64,000 nt of DNA from Scatophagus argus (lineage: Eukaryota > Chordata > Actinopteri > Scatophagidae), in contig NC_058513.1 in NCBI RefSeq assembly GCF_020382885.2, positions 11,929,641 to 11,993,640 on the forward strand, written 5' to 3'. Every line of letters starts with the position of its first letter. Positions within the stretch are counted from its first letter, which is position 1. The translations under genes were made by a program, and so were the position numbers. Positions 1-12,600 of this stretch are shown piece by piece. The notes below the pieces were generated by a model. It did not search any database and had not been told where the DNA came from. It was given only the letters and a program-made list of their open reading frames with translations.

Positions 1-23
1 AACTCATCATCATCAAGCTTTAC

Positions 24-1478
24 CTGCAGGAAGAACTCCATGTTGGTGTCCTTGGTGCTGAGCAGCATGGCACTGGGCCCTGACGTCCCAGAGGTCATCG
101 CCAGGATGAGCGGCCTCTCGCCGATGATCACCTTCTCCTCCCCTGCCGCAACGCGACTGATGAGCTCGCGGTAGTGCTCGTATGTGGTGATGGGATGGCG
201 TGCTCGGAAGCCGCTGCTGTCTGAAAAATAACCATAAAAAGTCTTCATTTCACTAATGAAGATGATGAGATGTGGTTACATATTATACCCAACTGCACAG
301 CAACATTAAAATGGTGTACAAATCAATGCATCAATAACTTTAATATATGTTAATCTGGAAGTTCTTAAACTTTTGGTACTTAAGTTGCATTCTGTAAAAC
401 TGTGAATGCACGACTTGTACTTGTAACTGATTTCTACACTGTGGTATCTTTGAATCAATTTCATCTTTTACTCAAGTAAAAGTAGCGCTTGCACTACTTT
501 GCATTGGCTTTGAAAGTTTTGAAACAGCTCTTTTCTCTCTCGATCAACAGGAAATGTATTCAATTTGATAAGAATAATTTGAGTTACTTTCAAGGGAAAA
601 CATCAAACATTCAAACACAGTTTAAGTTTAACGTTTTGAGGATTCGCTGCATTTCTGTGTCTTATATGACAGTAACAAGTGAGTGGGCAATTTATTTCAT
701 TTGTATAGTGTGGAAATAACTACATGGTTGTGTTAAGCGCCTTGCAAAGTAAAAATCTTTTATAATACACAGCACACAGTGTTACATCACAGCCAGACAG
801 AGGACAAATCGGTGTGTGACCACCGGTTTGACAACACACGCATGTGTTTGGACAACAAGGCGACAAGAAGTTACAAATGTTTACTCGTCCTAAATAACTT
901 TTCTTACCTTTAATTGAGCTGAAGTCATACTGCCTCCCATAACAAGTGTTAGCGTTTTTGCCCAGGCGCTTCAGCAGAGTCTCCTCCTGGACTTGCTTCA
1001 CGTTGAGAGTATCGGCTTCAAGTTTGCTTCTCTGCCGCCTGCCCAACCAGCCCACTACCTTCACCGCCAGATACTGACTGAGCAGACTGCTTAACGTCCG
1101 GTTGTCACCTTTCATCTTCGAGCTTATGTCCTTCCAAATGAGCGCCATCCCGGTCAGCGAGCAGACACCGAGTGCAGCGGGAAGGAGAGGCGGCATGGCT
1201 GTGGCGACGAGCCGGTGTTACACAAGCAAAACACAAGAGGAAGATTAGCCGGGTGGGGGCGCTGTTAGACAACATTACAGCAATGTTTCATCTACTGTCA
1301 AGACGGATAACTCCTCACTGTTGTTCCATAAGGCTAAGGCAGCGACCCTCCCATCTCTCACACATTCATCTTCATCATATCGAACCGACTTACCCCGAGT
1401 TTGTCCAATGATGGCGACAACCACCGATAAAACCGCAAAACAAAGCGGCACAGCGACACGAAACCAAGAGAAAGCCAT
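24..1478 (-). CDS. ghdc: GH3 domain-containing protein, 5' part (runs off left edge)
   Basis: Two coding exons are clear: 1196-908 (ATG at 1196, 96 codons plus one base, donor GTAAGA) and 220-24 (acceptor TTTCAG, donor GTAAAG). They join in phase to give 162 residues. The second exon contains AMTSGTSG, the nucleotide-binding loop of the GH3 branch of ANL adenylating enzymes, preceded by the conserved ITTYEHYRELI stretch. The N-terminus is hydrophobic (LLPAALGVCSLTGMALIW), fitting a membrane anchor, followed by a basic RRQRSKLEADTLNVKQ segment that resembles mammalian GHDC. The family is related to plant acyl-acid amido synthetases; the vertebrate substrate is not known to me. An optional upstream exon at 1478-1394 splices in frame and would add 29 residues, so the true start is uncertain. 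The rest of the protein lies left of base 24. It is in the same orientation as the FERM gene upstream. Confidence 0.85.
365..490. repeat. Dispersed teleost repeat, family A fragment
   Basis: The stretch carries GGTACTTAAGT, GTACTTGTA and TTTTACTCAAGTAAAAGTA words in the order seen in a widespread fish repeat rich in 'TTTACTCAAGTA'. It lies in the ghdc intron between the two clear exons. Related copies occur at about 26.1, 39.2 and 49.4-50.0 kb. Confidence 0.55.
1394..1478 (-). other. ghdc: Possible additional first coding exon of ghdc
   Basis: Reading leftward from ATG at 1478 gives MAFSWFRVAVPLCFAVLSVV and then VAIIGQTR, a strongly hydrophobic stretch like a signal anchor. It ends at 1394 in a good donor (G|GTAAGT). 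The acceptor just before the canonical ghdc ATG (CGCCACAG, exon start 1198) would join it in phase as G+CC, putting the ghdc ATG in frame. The intron would be 195 bp. I do not know whether fish ghdc transcripts use it; it could be a 5'UTR exon or chance. Confidence 0.4.
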
Positions 1479-1635
1479 CTAAAACAAACAATGTGACCTA
1501 ACGTTTCTACGTCTTCCACTGTTCACAGGAACAGTAATGTTTTAAGTAGCTAATATGCGACAACACAAGACGCTTAACTTTTGCCTCAGCAGCAGTGTGA
1601 GCTACTTCCGTGTTTAGGTTGCAGCCTGGACGCTG

Positions 1636-1640
1636 ATTGG
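1636..1640 (-). promoter_or_regulatory. Inverted CCAAT box upstream of ghdc
   Basis: ATTGG on the plus strand reads CCAAT on the ghdc strand, about 160 bp upstream of the outer ATG. The spacing is typical of vertebrate TATA-less promoters. No TATA box is evident. Confidence 0.35.
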
Positions 1641-1764
1641 TTGACGGCATGATGGCGTATCTGTCCGCTCTGTCACGCAGCCAAACAAAAAACAAAAAAA
1701 CGAAAACCCAAACACAACACAAGTTAAGAATATTATTTACTTTATTATTCACTTTTATTCGCAA

Positions 1765-2738
1765 TTATAAATCTTAACTGTATTATTTGGCAAATTTCTT
1801 ATTTACAGATTAAATTTGGCGATCAGAACCTCATACTTTCTTTGAATAGTAAGGTTTCAAACAGTACAAATGTAAAGCCAGCAGAAAAGTATAAAATCTG
1901 TGATAATATGTGCAGTCATAAAAACCTGTCTTTTTCCTCCATGAGGATTGTCAGACTGTTCACATGGGACCCCACACAAGTGTTTTCACTTATTCTGGCC
2001 AATTAGTCCACTGCTTAGGTTGAAGCTCAGATTTACATGAGGTTACCAATCTCAATGAAACAATAGTTTAAGTTTGTCCCACATTAACAGGTGCAACAGG
2101 AGAGTGTGAGCATTGTCAATCCAGCCCAGTCTGTACACTCCTGTGAAGTCCTGAGAGGAGATCTAATTAGGTACAATAGGTGAGAACACCTGTGGGAGTG
2201 GACTGTGGGTGTCCAAGACTGACTGAATTATGTAATTTATCAATAAATGAAATACACCCAAAATGCAACACACCCCATGAACCTACAAATACAAAAATTC
2301 ATTTTACAGACAGTCTAGTTGACATTACTATTATGTTATTATTGATTACATCAATTACAGTATGTTAAAGGCATCTATTTGAGCTCATGCTGCAGTTGAT
2401 TATTAGAATAATTTCTTTTATAAGGTACATCATTTATTATGTCGGTGATTACTGATTTGAAAAGCAATGTGAGGCTCAGTGCAGTGACACTGAGGGTCTT
2501 GTCCCGCTGAGCTGCAGAGCATTTTTGAACCTGGCTGTACATTAGTCCACAGAAACCCCTTCATCAGCTCTCCTCTTCAGAACCTGCACGCAGACCAGAG
2601 AAAACACTGAAACCTTTGATGTGCTGCAAATCTTTAATCAGAGGGATCTGCAGTTTGCTCACCTGTTTCACTTCCACGGTGACAGCTGTTAATGAAAAGA
2701 GGACATTAAATTATAAAATGATAAACACACGATCTAGC
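1765..2738. other. 3' flank/3'UTR of the FERM gene and spacer to ghdc
   Basis: No coding exon is seen. A TTTATT at 2433-2438 (AATAAA on the minus strand) is a plausible poly(A) signal for the FERM gene, with further ones near 1741-1758. The rest is AT-rich unique-looking sequence. Confidence 0.4.
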
Positions 2739-5700
2739 TCATGTTAGACGCGTGTCTTTGGACCAACCATCCCAGTAAGACCACGGTAACACCAAAGGTC
2801 CATCGACAGACATGTCCTGGAGCAGCTCAGCAAGCCACAGCACCTCAGCTGGATCGTCAGCAAGAAACTCCTCTGGTTCGTCCACACACAGCTCAAACTC
2901 TGCCACAGTCAACAGAAACACTGAGATCCTGAATGTACTTTTACAGCCACAAATCCCACAAGCAGAAATATAGCAGTCTTGATTTGGCAGTACAAAATGT
3001 ATGGGAATGAATGGGAAGTACAGAATGGCATTTTTTGTGCTTCAGCTGACCTGCGAATGAGATTTCTTCATCCTCATCCCCCTTCTCTTCTTTGGACCAG
3101 GCTGTGGTTGTTTCAATTGCAACGCTGCAGTCAGACATGGGGGATGTGGGCCTCTGCAGTCTGCATGTTAGCCCTGCTATGTCACAGATGTAGGCCTCTT
3201 TGTAGAACTGGCTGGCTGCAAAGAGACGGAGAAGGAGAAAAAGAAAAAGGCACGACTGATGCTTTTGCTGAGGATGACTTCATGAGTAGTTGTGGCAGGC
3301 AATTGAGTAGTCACAGCTTCATTGACTTGTATAAAAAAATAATCTTGGCATAGTCCAGTTGTGATGTGAGTTCTTGCAGACATTTAGGATATAAAAGACT
3401 TGAGGGCTGATCAGAAGTTGGAGTTATATTAACTCACACACACACACACACACTCTCTAACAATTGAAGAGCATGAAGGTGAGCTTGCTGACCCTCCATG
3501 TCTTCCAGCTGTTGGAGGTAGCTGACTGCACCTCTGGTGTTAATGTGGAGCTGATGACTGTCACTGAGGTGTCTCAGGACGTGTTTGGAGTGGAAGGCTG
3601 AAGGAGCGTAATACACCAGCTTCGGGAGGCACAGAGATCCCACTGCAGAGATTTCAAACCGGCTGCCCTGGAGCCAAAAAGAGGGGAAAAAAGGTGGTGA
3701 AGGAAATATTAAAATCTAATACCACAAAGAAGTCAGTGCTGTATAAGTGACATTATGGAAGTTTATGCGAATATATGTGCGTGTTGTGTTTAGGGCCAAC
3801 CTGGAAAGTGAGGCGGTCAATATCCCTCCAGGAAAAGTCATACAATAGACACCGTTTCCCTTCCACCTCCTTGGGAAAAATAAAAGACAGTTTACATTCA
3901 TTTTACATGCAAACAAAAGAAGGAATGAATTTTTTTTAAGAAAGTTCCAGAAAGTTTATTTTCATCCAGAATATTAAAACATTTCAAGAATTAATGGTGA
4001 ATGTGGACTGTGGTTGCACCTGATAAATATGGACTCCTTTCAACGCCACACCGAAAAGGATAGAACTTCTCACCTCTTTCTTCTCCTGCACGTAATATAA
4101 CAAAATAACAGATGAGGAAGAAGAGCTGAGAACTTAAAACGTGAGCTCATGCAGCGGAGGTTGCAGGAGAGATTGCGTTTCTATGCCGCAACAGCAAACA
4201 GCCTCACGACTTCCTGGAGGTTTTCATTGGTTAATTGTGTGTGACTGACCCGCCTCATCCTGTACAAGGTGACTGATCCATCCCGCAGGCTGCTGGCTTC
4301 CTTTATAAACTGCAGGACAGCTTGGCTGCGTGACAAACCTCTCAGCTCGTCATGTAACACAGGGCAGTGCTGGAGCAGGAAGTCCCGCCCACGGCGCTTT
4401 ATCAGCTGAGGACACAAGCACGTCAAAAACACACATAGATACTGCTATGCTTTCCATGGTTAGGTCGACTTATTTTTTTTACCCAAGAGGGGAAGTAATC
4501 TTCTGGAAGAAAGTAATGTCTGTGTTTCCTCCCCTGTCTTCCTCCTCCCTCCTCTTCATCAATTCCCTCCCTCTGCTCCAGATTTCCGACTTCAGCTTGA
4601 AGCGCAGAAGCTGCCAGCTGGAAGAACAAAGCTTCCTGATGGCGACTCTGTGACTGCAGCACCTTCTGCCTCAGCTCAGTGTAATAGAGCTGCTGCACTT
4701 TGCTGCTCCTTGAACAACCAAATAACATTAAGTTACAGAGGTTGTCTCCGAATGGGAGTTTTCTTGGGCAGAACATTCATGGTTTCTAACTGTGCAGACA
4801 CACGAATATTCTTAGGAAGGAATGGGGAAACTTACAACAACAGCCGCCCACTCTCTACATAATACTGCACTCTCAGAAATAAGATGAATGGGATCTGGAA
4901 ATGTGGAAAAAATATCTCAAAAGAGTCAGTGAGAAATATTATTCACATTGTTTAGACATTCTAAAGAAATGATGGACTTTCAGTTGTAAGAAAATGCATT
5001 TTCCTTATACAATAATAGTGCAGTTTTTATTGGACATCTCCCTAAATACAAGGCAATATACTCACCGTTACGGATCTTCTATTCCATCTTTTGCCAAAGT
5101 ACTTGCTCAGCTTTTGCTCCAAATTAAGAAAGAGGTATTCATTATCTGAGGAACAAAACGCACACGCTAAATAAAGATAGTGAATACATGGCCATCACAT
5201 CCAGGCAGTTCGGTCATTAGCAGCAGCCTCCCTGCATTTTGGCATCCCACAATAAATGAATTCAAAATATTGTCTCTTGAACTCCCACGCAGACGCTAAC
5301 TGACCTCTGAGAACAGCCAGACCGAAGACCTGGAGGTCACTGACGCCGACCTGCTTCAGCACACTGTTCAGCACCTCATGGCCTCTGGCTCTCACCTAAA
5401 AACACACACAAACACAACACAAATATGAGAAATATGACTCGTTCAGGGTCCATCTTGTGGTACACTGATACACTGTTTTGGCCTTGTGATATTAGAGTTT
5501 GGCTTTTCCTCCCTGAATACAGACACATGCTGTAAAATCAGCAATAAATGTATTTTCATTAAATATAATTTATAATTTCATTGTTTAATTGTGTTTTGTT
5601 TAGTTTTTTTTTTGCTACAAGTAAGAATTTGGATGATTTACTGTATGTGTTCCAGTAATTAAAAGGTCCAACCATCTTACCTTAAAAATCTGTCAAACCT

Positions 5701-5975
5701 CATTTAGAGTTTAATTATTTTGGAATTAAATGAGTTCTGCTAAAACTGCAGTTAGAGACAATTTGACATAAAATATATTCCAAAATATATTAAAATGATC
5801 ACGTTTAAGTACAGCCTCTGTGTAATACTCTGTGTGACATTAAACTTTTCAGCATCAGTCATGTGACGCTGATATGTTGCCATGAAAGAAAGCCCTCACT
5901 CACCCCGACAGTACAGTCCAGGTGCTGCTTGTCCGGTAGAAGGATGCACACTTGTCGTCTCTGCGTTGTCCTCAT
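2739..5975 (-). CDS. FERM domain-containing protein, FRMD1/FRMD6 (willin) family
   Basis: Eleven exons join in phase: 5975-5904, 5395-5305, 5145-5066, 4894-4836, 4708-4483, 4405-4250, 4085-4020, 3869-3801, 3667-3493, 3215-3051, 2899-2739, giving 439 residues and TGA at 2741-2739. FERM landmarks run in the order expected for FRMD1/6: RRQVCILLPDKQHL (about 6-19), NEYLFLNLEQKLSKYFGKRW (56-75), FLRVQYYVESGRL (86-98), LYYTELRQKVL, FFQLAASALQAEVGNL, YFLPEDYFPSW (to 176), LIKRRGRDFLLQHCP, then the PH-like F3 lobe with GVALKGVHIYQ, LLYDFSWRDIDRLTF and KLVYYAPSAFHSKHVLRHLS. Family members act at the cell cortex upstream of Hippo signalling. After the FERM lobe the tail (KEAYICDIAG...) is short and acidic. 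The protein is shorter than I recall for human FRMD1 and FRMD6, so it may be a diverged paralog. FRMD1-like and FRMD6-like cannot be separated with certainty. Confidence 0.85.
3435..3453. repeat. (CA)9 microsatellite
   Basis: Perfect CA repeat of 19 bases in the intron downstream of exon 9 of the FERM gene, about 40 bp from its 5' splice site at 3493. Confidence 0.9.
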
Positions 5976-6016
5976 GGTCACAAAAGCTTCACTTCATCTC
6001 AGGCCTCCATATATCA

Positions 6017-6038
6017 TCCTCCTCCTCCTCCTCCTCCT
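6017..6038. repeat. (TCC)7 triplet repeat at the FERM gene 5' end
   Basis: A perfect TCC tract 42 bp upstream of the FERM-gene ATG. On the gene strand it is a GGA tract in the probable 5'UTR or core promoter. Confidence 0.8.
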
Positions 6039-6040
6039 AC

Positions 6041-6780
6041 TGTCCTCCCATGGGCTGACCAAAACAAGTCAGCCGCCAATAGCCTAACACGTTCTGACTC
6101 TTCCTGATGTAAAACACAAAAAGGCTGCAACCAGAGAGCATAGGGATTAATTGTTTCAGCTCCAGTATGGTTTATACTTTGCCCAAAATGATTCTTGGTG
6201 CAGAGATGTCTTTGTAGTATCTGTTTGGGATCTATTCACGTCTACATTTTTGCATGATATTTTCATGTCCAAAAAAAGCCAGAATACTTAAAAGGGGTTG
6301 CAAGACAAAAACAGAAGTTCAGAAGTGTGTGCAGTAAACGCTGAGGAAACGCTTGACAGGCTGGATGCTGTTTTAAAACTGTAGAGGATTACAACCTTAT
6401 GGCAAGATAAATAGGAGCTAAAAGACACATCTGTTAGGAATATTAAGAGCAGCTGCTTTGAAACTAATTAAGAAAAGGCTGTAAAAAAGCAAGACCACAA
6501 ATGTCAGAATTGAGGGATATGATGGGGCGAATTCAACATATGGTGAAAATACATGGTTAAACTAAGACGCGATATGGATTTGTGGGGAAAAAACTAAAGC
6601 AAATCAACATGCTTTGATGAATATATATATATATATTCCTTTTCACATTTTTCACCTTTTGCAAACTGAAAAAAAATATTCTGATTACATGTTTGCTTAT
6701 ACTGATGATCAAACATTTACTCTGCCTTTGTAAACAAGCCGATAAATAAAAAGACAGACAGCATGTCATTGTTAATCTAT
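6041..6780. other. Spacer between the FERM gene and gpam 3' end
   Basis: AT-rich sequence with no coding exon or recognised repeat apart from a short (AT)n near 6622-6635. It must hold the FERM-gene promoter, but no core element stands out. Confidence 0.5.
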
Positions 6781-9696
6781 CATTAATTTATTTAAAGACA
6801 AAATCCAGTAATGCCAATTGTGCTTTGCACTGAGAAAGCAAGAACAAAATGGTGACACTATTATTTTTAGTAGCTGGTGATTCTTCCTATACTAACCACA
6901 AGTTTTCTGCTCTTGTGTTTTTCTTTTAAGTTACAATCTAGATTATTCTTCTGGATTCCCACGCAAATAAACCTTCGTTAACATGCACAAAAACAGAACA
7001 AAAAAAAGACACAACCAAAAAAACAAACACTACAGTGCATTAAAAAGGCACCTGCTCCCAAGATACAGGCTGTTTTTTTTTGTTTTAATCCTACAAAGTT
7101 ACATAGTTGTAGAGGGATGTTGTTAATGCAGCTTCAGGAGAAATGAGTCTCAACGATCCCCATCGTATCTGTACCGACTCCATCGAGTATTCTACAACAT
7201 CACATTGACCTTTTCATGGGGACAGATGAGATACATTCAAGAGGTAACAAATTTTATCTCATACACAAATGGCTACCTTTCTCACACACTGTAAAATACA
7301 ATTGTCAGGCTAAGAAAAGTTCACATTGCAGTATTGATGACTAAAGGCGATCAGAGGAAACATGCAGTACAGTACGTAAAGTGAACTTGGGGTCCCCCTC
7401 GGTGGTGGGGTGTGGGGGGGGACTTACACAGATTGTGGGCTCAGAAATGCTTTGAATGTCAAGATGCTCCCTCTACACTCGAGCACGGCCTGTTTTTTTT
7501 CCCTTTTGGAGCGTTCCGATCACACTCCTCACACCATTTCAATAACATACTTTTTCTGTTCTTCAACATGCTATGGGAGTCACTGATCCTCAACGAGTGG
7601 CCTTTTCCAATTCAGGGACATTTCACACACAGGCCTGAAAAACTTCATGAAAATATGCAGGTTTATAATGTTAATTATAGGAGTACATTACCTTTTTTTT
7701 TTCTTTTTAGAAAAATTAATGGACACAAGCACTAGTCATTCAGTATAAATATTAAATGTATACCATCAGACACACAATTCCCATTTATTTTATTGCCCTG
7801 ACATGTTGATCTCATTATCAGTCTGAGGTTCGGGTTAGCATCCCCTCTAACACTGCCCACGCTTCCTCACACTTACTCTGCCCTTTCCGGACATGCATCT
7901 TCATCTTCCTCTTTTTCACTTGGTGTGCACTCACACACCAACATTAACTTGCTTGCACATTTAGGTTCATGTTCAGAGCAACATGTATTCAGATTTAGAT
8001 TTACACACAGACAAGATCTAAATACTGAGTCTTGCTGATATTTTGCAATAAAAAAAAGAGAAGAAAAGAAAACTGGGAAATATTTTGCGGCTAAATGCAC
8101 AGGGACTGTGCAGTGAGGTTTTACTATCAGGTTTTAATTTCACAGATGTAGTTACGGTAAGTTTTCGACTTTCAGAGCAACACATTCTGTTATCACAGAG
8201 TTTTTATTCTCAGCCTGTCTGACTCCTTTTCAGTGCATTTTGTAACAAAAACTGAAATGACTTTCTGGTAGTCGATTTTGCCAAAGTAAGACAGTGGTGT
8301 TGGCATTATGAGGTGAAGAAAAATAAACAACAGGTAAACCTGACAGTCGAGGACCTTCAGAAACATCACTGCTGCTCACAGCAGTCTGCATTTCAAAGTA
8401 AACCAAGGAGAAAGACGTCCTCTCCTTTCTTTTGTCGACAGTACAACAGAGATACCTCCTCGTTCTCACAAATGACCTTGACCTTTAGTTCAGATGGATT
8501 ACACAGTGGGCATGTAACATTTCTTCCTACCCCACTGTGCAATTCCCCTGTCTTGCGAATGCCCAGACATTGCAGCAAAGTAACTCTGCTTTTATACAGT
8601 GTGTTTCTAATAGAGGAAAAATGGTGGTTATCCCAAATCTCTGCTCTCCCTGAAAGGCGTGATCAAAGAGTTTCTGAGTTAGATGCATTTGAACTTAAGT
8701 GGATGTGATGGCTGGTATTGAGTATTTTAAGTGCTGTGCTGTCACATTCATTGAAAAGTGAAAAAAAAAAAAAAAGTGTTACATGAACACAGAGATCAAA
8801 GTCACTTCTCATCAAAACCCATGACGAAAAGTGTAACTGAATGCACTTAGATATTAGTGGCTTGAATGCACTTGATTGCAGATGTGTGTGAATATAAGTT
8901 TCAACTGTGCTGGACTTTTCACAGGTACTTTTTGTGTTTGCCATGTAGATACTGTTTCATGGCTGAACTCATTTCCTGCTTATTTCTTGATATCTTACAC
9001 CAGGAACTGTACAGTAGAACAAATCAAAGATGTCTGCGAGGAGGATTAGATTTTGTCATCTGTTTTTGTAAATGAACATGTATTCCGGTGCATTTGAAAG
9101 ACATTGTTCTTGTGGCCTATGTACAGGAATTTGTTTTCAAAATTAGCTTTTCATCGAAATACGTTTTGACACTTTTTCCTATGCTATGGTAGCAGTGTGC
9201 ACTGGAGAGAATACAGCAGTTTTGCCAGCGTGCAGAAAGTGTCAACATAAAAAGTCCTTTGTGTTCGGTACTGTTAACCATGATTTTCTAAGTATATTTT
9301 GCTTATTCACTTGTAAAGATGAAAGGCAGCTTGCTTTGTTTGGATTCTCATTCACTAACCGGCTTGAACATATTTCTGATAGTTTAAAATCTTCATCATA
9401 TTAAAACTCACTGGCAAAGTTCCCAAAGAGAGGATGATTCCTTGAAGTACCTCTTCCACGAATGACACACGTTTTATCAGCTGCACAGTTCTAAGACAGG
9501 GAGTCGTAGACTGGGGGCAAAAAGGGGAAGACTGGCTTTAAGTCTCGTCTGGCTAACAGCTAACCGTTAGCGGGTGTTGCATGAAGGCACTTCCTGGTAA
9601 AGCTTTCCACAGAGTAGCACCTGGGATTGTTAAGAAGTAACCAGTAGAAGCCCTTTTCATCGGAAGGAGCCTGGGGTCTGAGCTGGGTTGTCTCGA
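6781..9696 (-). other. gpam: Probable long 3'UTR of gpam
   Basis: After the gpam stop at 9697 there is 2.9 kb of AT-rich sequence without exons. AATAAA on the minus strand occurs at 6792-6787 and in tandem near 7784-7793, offering a distal and a proximal poly(A) site. Vertebrate GPAM messages also have a multi-kilobase 3'UTR. An A-run of about 15 lies near 8761. The exact end is inferred. Confidence 0.5.
6787..6792 (-). terminator. gpam: Candidate distal gpam poly(A) signal
   Basis: AATAAA on the minus strand, the last canonical signal before the FERM-gene promoter spacer. Confidence 0.35.
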
Positions 9697-12600
9697 TCAC
9701 AGCAGGGTGAAACCCAAGATGTACTGCAGGAGTTTGTTTCGATTGGCCTGAGGTAGAAAGGTGCTGCTCAGCTCCAGAGTTGTCACCCTGTTCTCTCTTC
9801 TCTCCTTCAGGACCTACAGAACATCACATCACAACACAGGACGCTCACCTTAGTTCCAGCAGGAGGAACCTGAGCACCACTCAAACCACTCAAACCTTAC
9901 TTTCTTAACACTATACTGTATTTTAATACCTATAATAAACCCACAAGTTAAACTCTTACCCCCAGTTCCTTGAATGTCCTCACTGTGTTCTTAACCAAAT
10001 AATGAGTTGCACTTTCACCTGGGGGGCAAAGAAAAAAGAAAAAATGTTGACAAGGGACTAAAAAATACCACAACCTGCTCAGATATTTTCTGTTTGTTAC
10101 CAGTTACTAGTTAATTCATAGTTTAACTCTGCAATTTTTTCTGGGGAACAAACATTGCCGTATTACCATAAGCAGCTACTCCTCTCTCTGTGCGGGTGAG
10201 CAGGTATTTGAAGAGCCTGTGGGTGTAGTCAGACTCAGACATGGGCTGACACAGACTGTGGATGAAGATTGCGGCCCCGCCGTAGGCCTCCAGCACAGGG
10301 CTGACAAGACGCTGTAGGAAGGTGAAGAACTCCTGGTGCTCTGCGGACACGCTCACCTGAGAAAAGAGAAATAATTAGTGAGAAACAAAAATTTGTGAGT
10401 TCTGCTTCGACGGTCTAAAATAATCTTTTTCTTTAAGTATGATTAACACGCACCTTTAGATAGCGATCTCTCTGCTCCTCTCCAAAGTCGCTGTCCTCAT
10501 CTTCCTCATCGCTTCTCCAGGAAAGAGGCTCAGGGAACTTTTTGGGCCACGGTTCCTCAGTGGGACTAGGACTTAGTTCCTCCTGGTCCTCCTGACGCAC
10601 ACAAACAGATAAATTAGACCATCTGAGCCATGGAAAAGTTCCATCACATATTACCCATACAGTAAGCGATCGTTAGTGAACTGACCTCTGCTACGTAGAG
10701 AACTCCATACTGGATCAGCCGGGACACTGCATCATGTAAAACCTGGTAAACAGTCTGACAGGGCTGAGGGAAAGAAAGGAGGAGAAGGAGAGACACTGTG
10801 AAACATGAAACACACCACATGCAGTTGTGTTTAAAATCTGTTTAAATTCTTCACACTGATGAGCAAACCCCACACAACCGTTCAGCCCATCTGAGATTCT
10901 GAAGGCTAATATCAGTGCTAGTGTATGGGCTTTCCAAGTGTAGTCTTACTCTAAACCCTTGTTATAGTTCCTTCAGTCACTGCAAACAGGCCAACTGAGA
11001 CATGAAGATGTTTGATTATGCTAAAGAAGTAATTTCAAAATGTCCTCTTGCTGGACTCACTTTGCACAGCGAAAAATTTAGAAAGATCACGAGAATGCGG
11101 AACTCACTGGCGCCGCGGCCACCTCATTGATGAGGAAGTGGGAGAGGCCGGCGGCCTTGCGGATGAGTCTCTCCTGACTGAGAGGGAGGCTACTGAGACC
11201 ACCGGGCTGGTGATCAGATTCCATTTCAGCAACCAGCTCTCGCTGCAGTGACAGGATGCTGCAGGCTGGAGAAAAAATTAGAATGAAATTTAGTGAGGAG
11301 GAAAATATAGCATTAAGAATCAGTGAGTGCAAAACACAAGAACGGCCTCTCGGCTGAACGTACCAATGATTGCATCAGAAATGAAGACATGAAAAAGGCC
11401 GTTGCTGTAGAAGTTGAGCTCGAACAGCGCTGGCACAGTTTGGCTGGGCGCGATAGTGAACTCTCCATTGCGATTTGCACTGCTGGTCACGTTAACGCAG
11501 TTTCCCAGCAGGTGGAGGGCACGCATGACCACATCCTCTGAATTCCCCGAAAAGCCCAGGTCAAAGTCCCGTGAAAGGATCTCTTCTTTCATGTTGAAGA
11601 AGTCTTCCACAAGCTTGGAGAGCACCACCCCCTGCAACAAAGTGGAGAAGATCAAGTTCAAACTAACTGAAATAAACATGGACCATGTCCAGAAATTGGT
11701 GACTCAGTACATGATTCTGTTTAATAAAATGCCAGACCGGGTACGAGTTTTTGATATGCAGCACTGGACAGCTCCTCAGGACAGAAAAAAACTATTTCAA
11801 GTTACTGTTTTGCACTGTCACTTACAGCAGTGTGCCTGCAGAGAGCAGAAACACGCCACCAGTAACAGAGGATGCAGGAAGAATGAGATCCCTGACAGAG
11901 AGAAATATTCCTGCAGAGCTTTGTCTCCTGACATTTAGATCACCTTGGTATGAGGAAGTGAGCAGAAGGGGCAAAAAAGAAAGATAAGACTAAATAAATA
12001 AGGAAGAAACCTGAGGAACAGAAGGTTGAAGAAGAAAGGAAAAAGGGAAGTGGATGCAGAATACAGTGGCTAAGTGCCAGCAGAGGATGTTACAGAGAGG
12101 ATGTGAAAGACAGTCAGGCTTACCTGTCTGTGTCTGTACAGCAGCAGACAGGCTACAATGTGGGTAGACATGATCGCTGAGGATTTATTAGCCGCTGGGA
12201 GGGAAAAAACAAAGAGGGAGTAATGAACAACACACAACAGACTGGCGACCAAAGCAGAGACTGAAGGAACTGACGAATACATCTTAACTAAGGCTGACTG
12301 TAATGACTGCATTACATTCCCACATATTTATTTTTTAACTTAAAGAACAACAAGAGATGTAAATGCTATTCTGTTAGGCATCTCTTAGGATTACGACAAC
12401 ACCTAAAATGATGTATAGATACTGACAATCTATCAATCTAATTTTAAATACACATTATGCAATTTTTTTTTTCATTTGATATCTTAGAAAATGCATTGTA
12501 TCAGTTTCATCTTGGGTAATCAGTAAAAAGATTTAAAAGATTTTAATATGTTGATAGCATACTAAACAGAGAAAAGAATGTAGTGTGTATGTGTTTGTGT

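Noticed and set aside
1172-1411. Plus-strand ORF overlapping the ghdc 5' region
   Set aside because: It is antisense to a well-supported ghdc exon and has no family resemblance.
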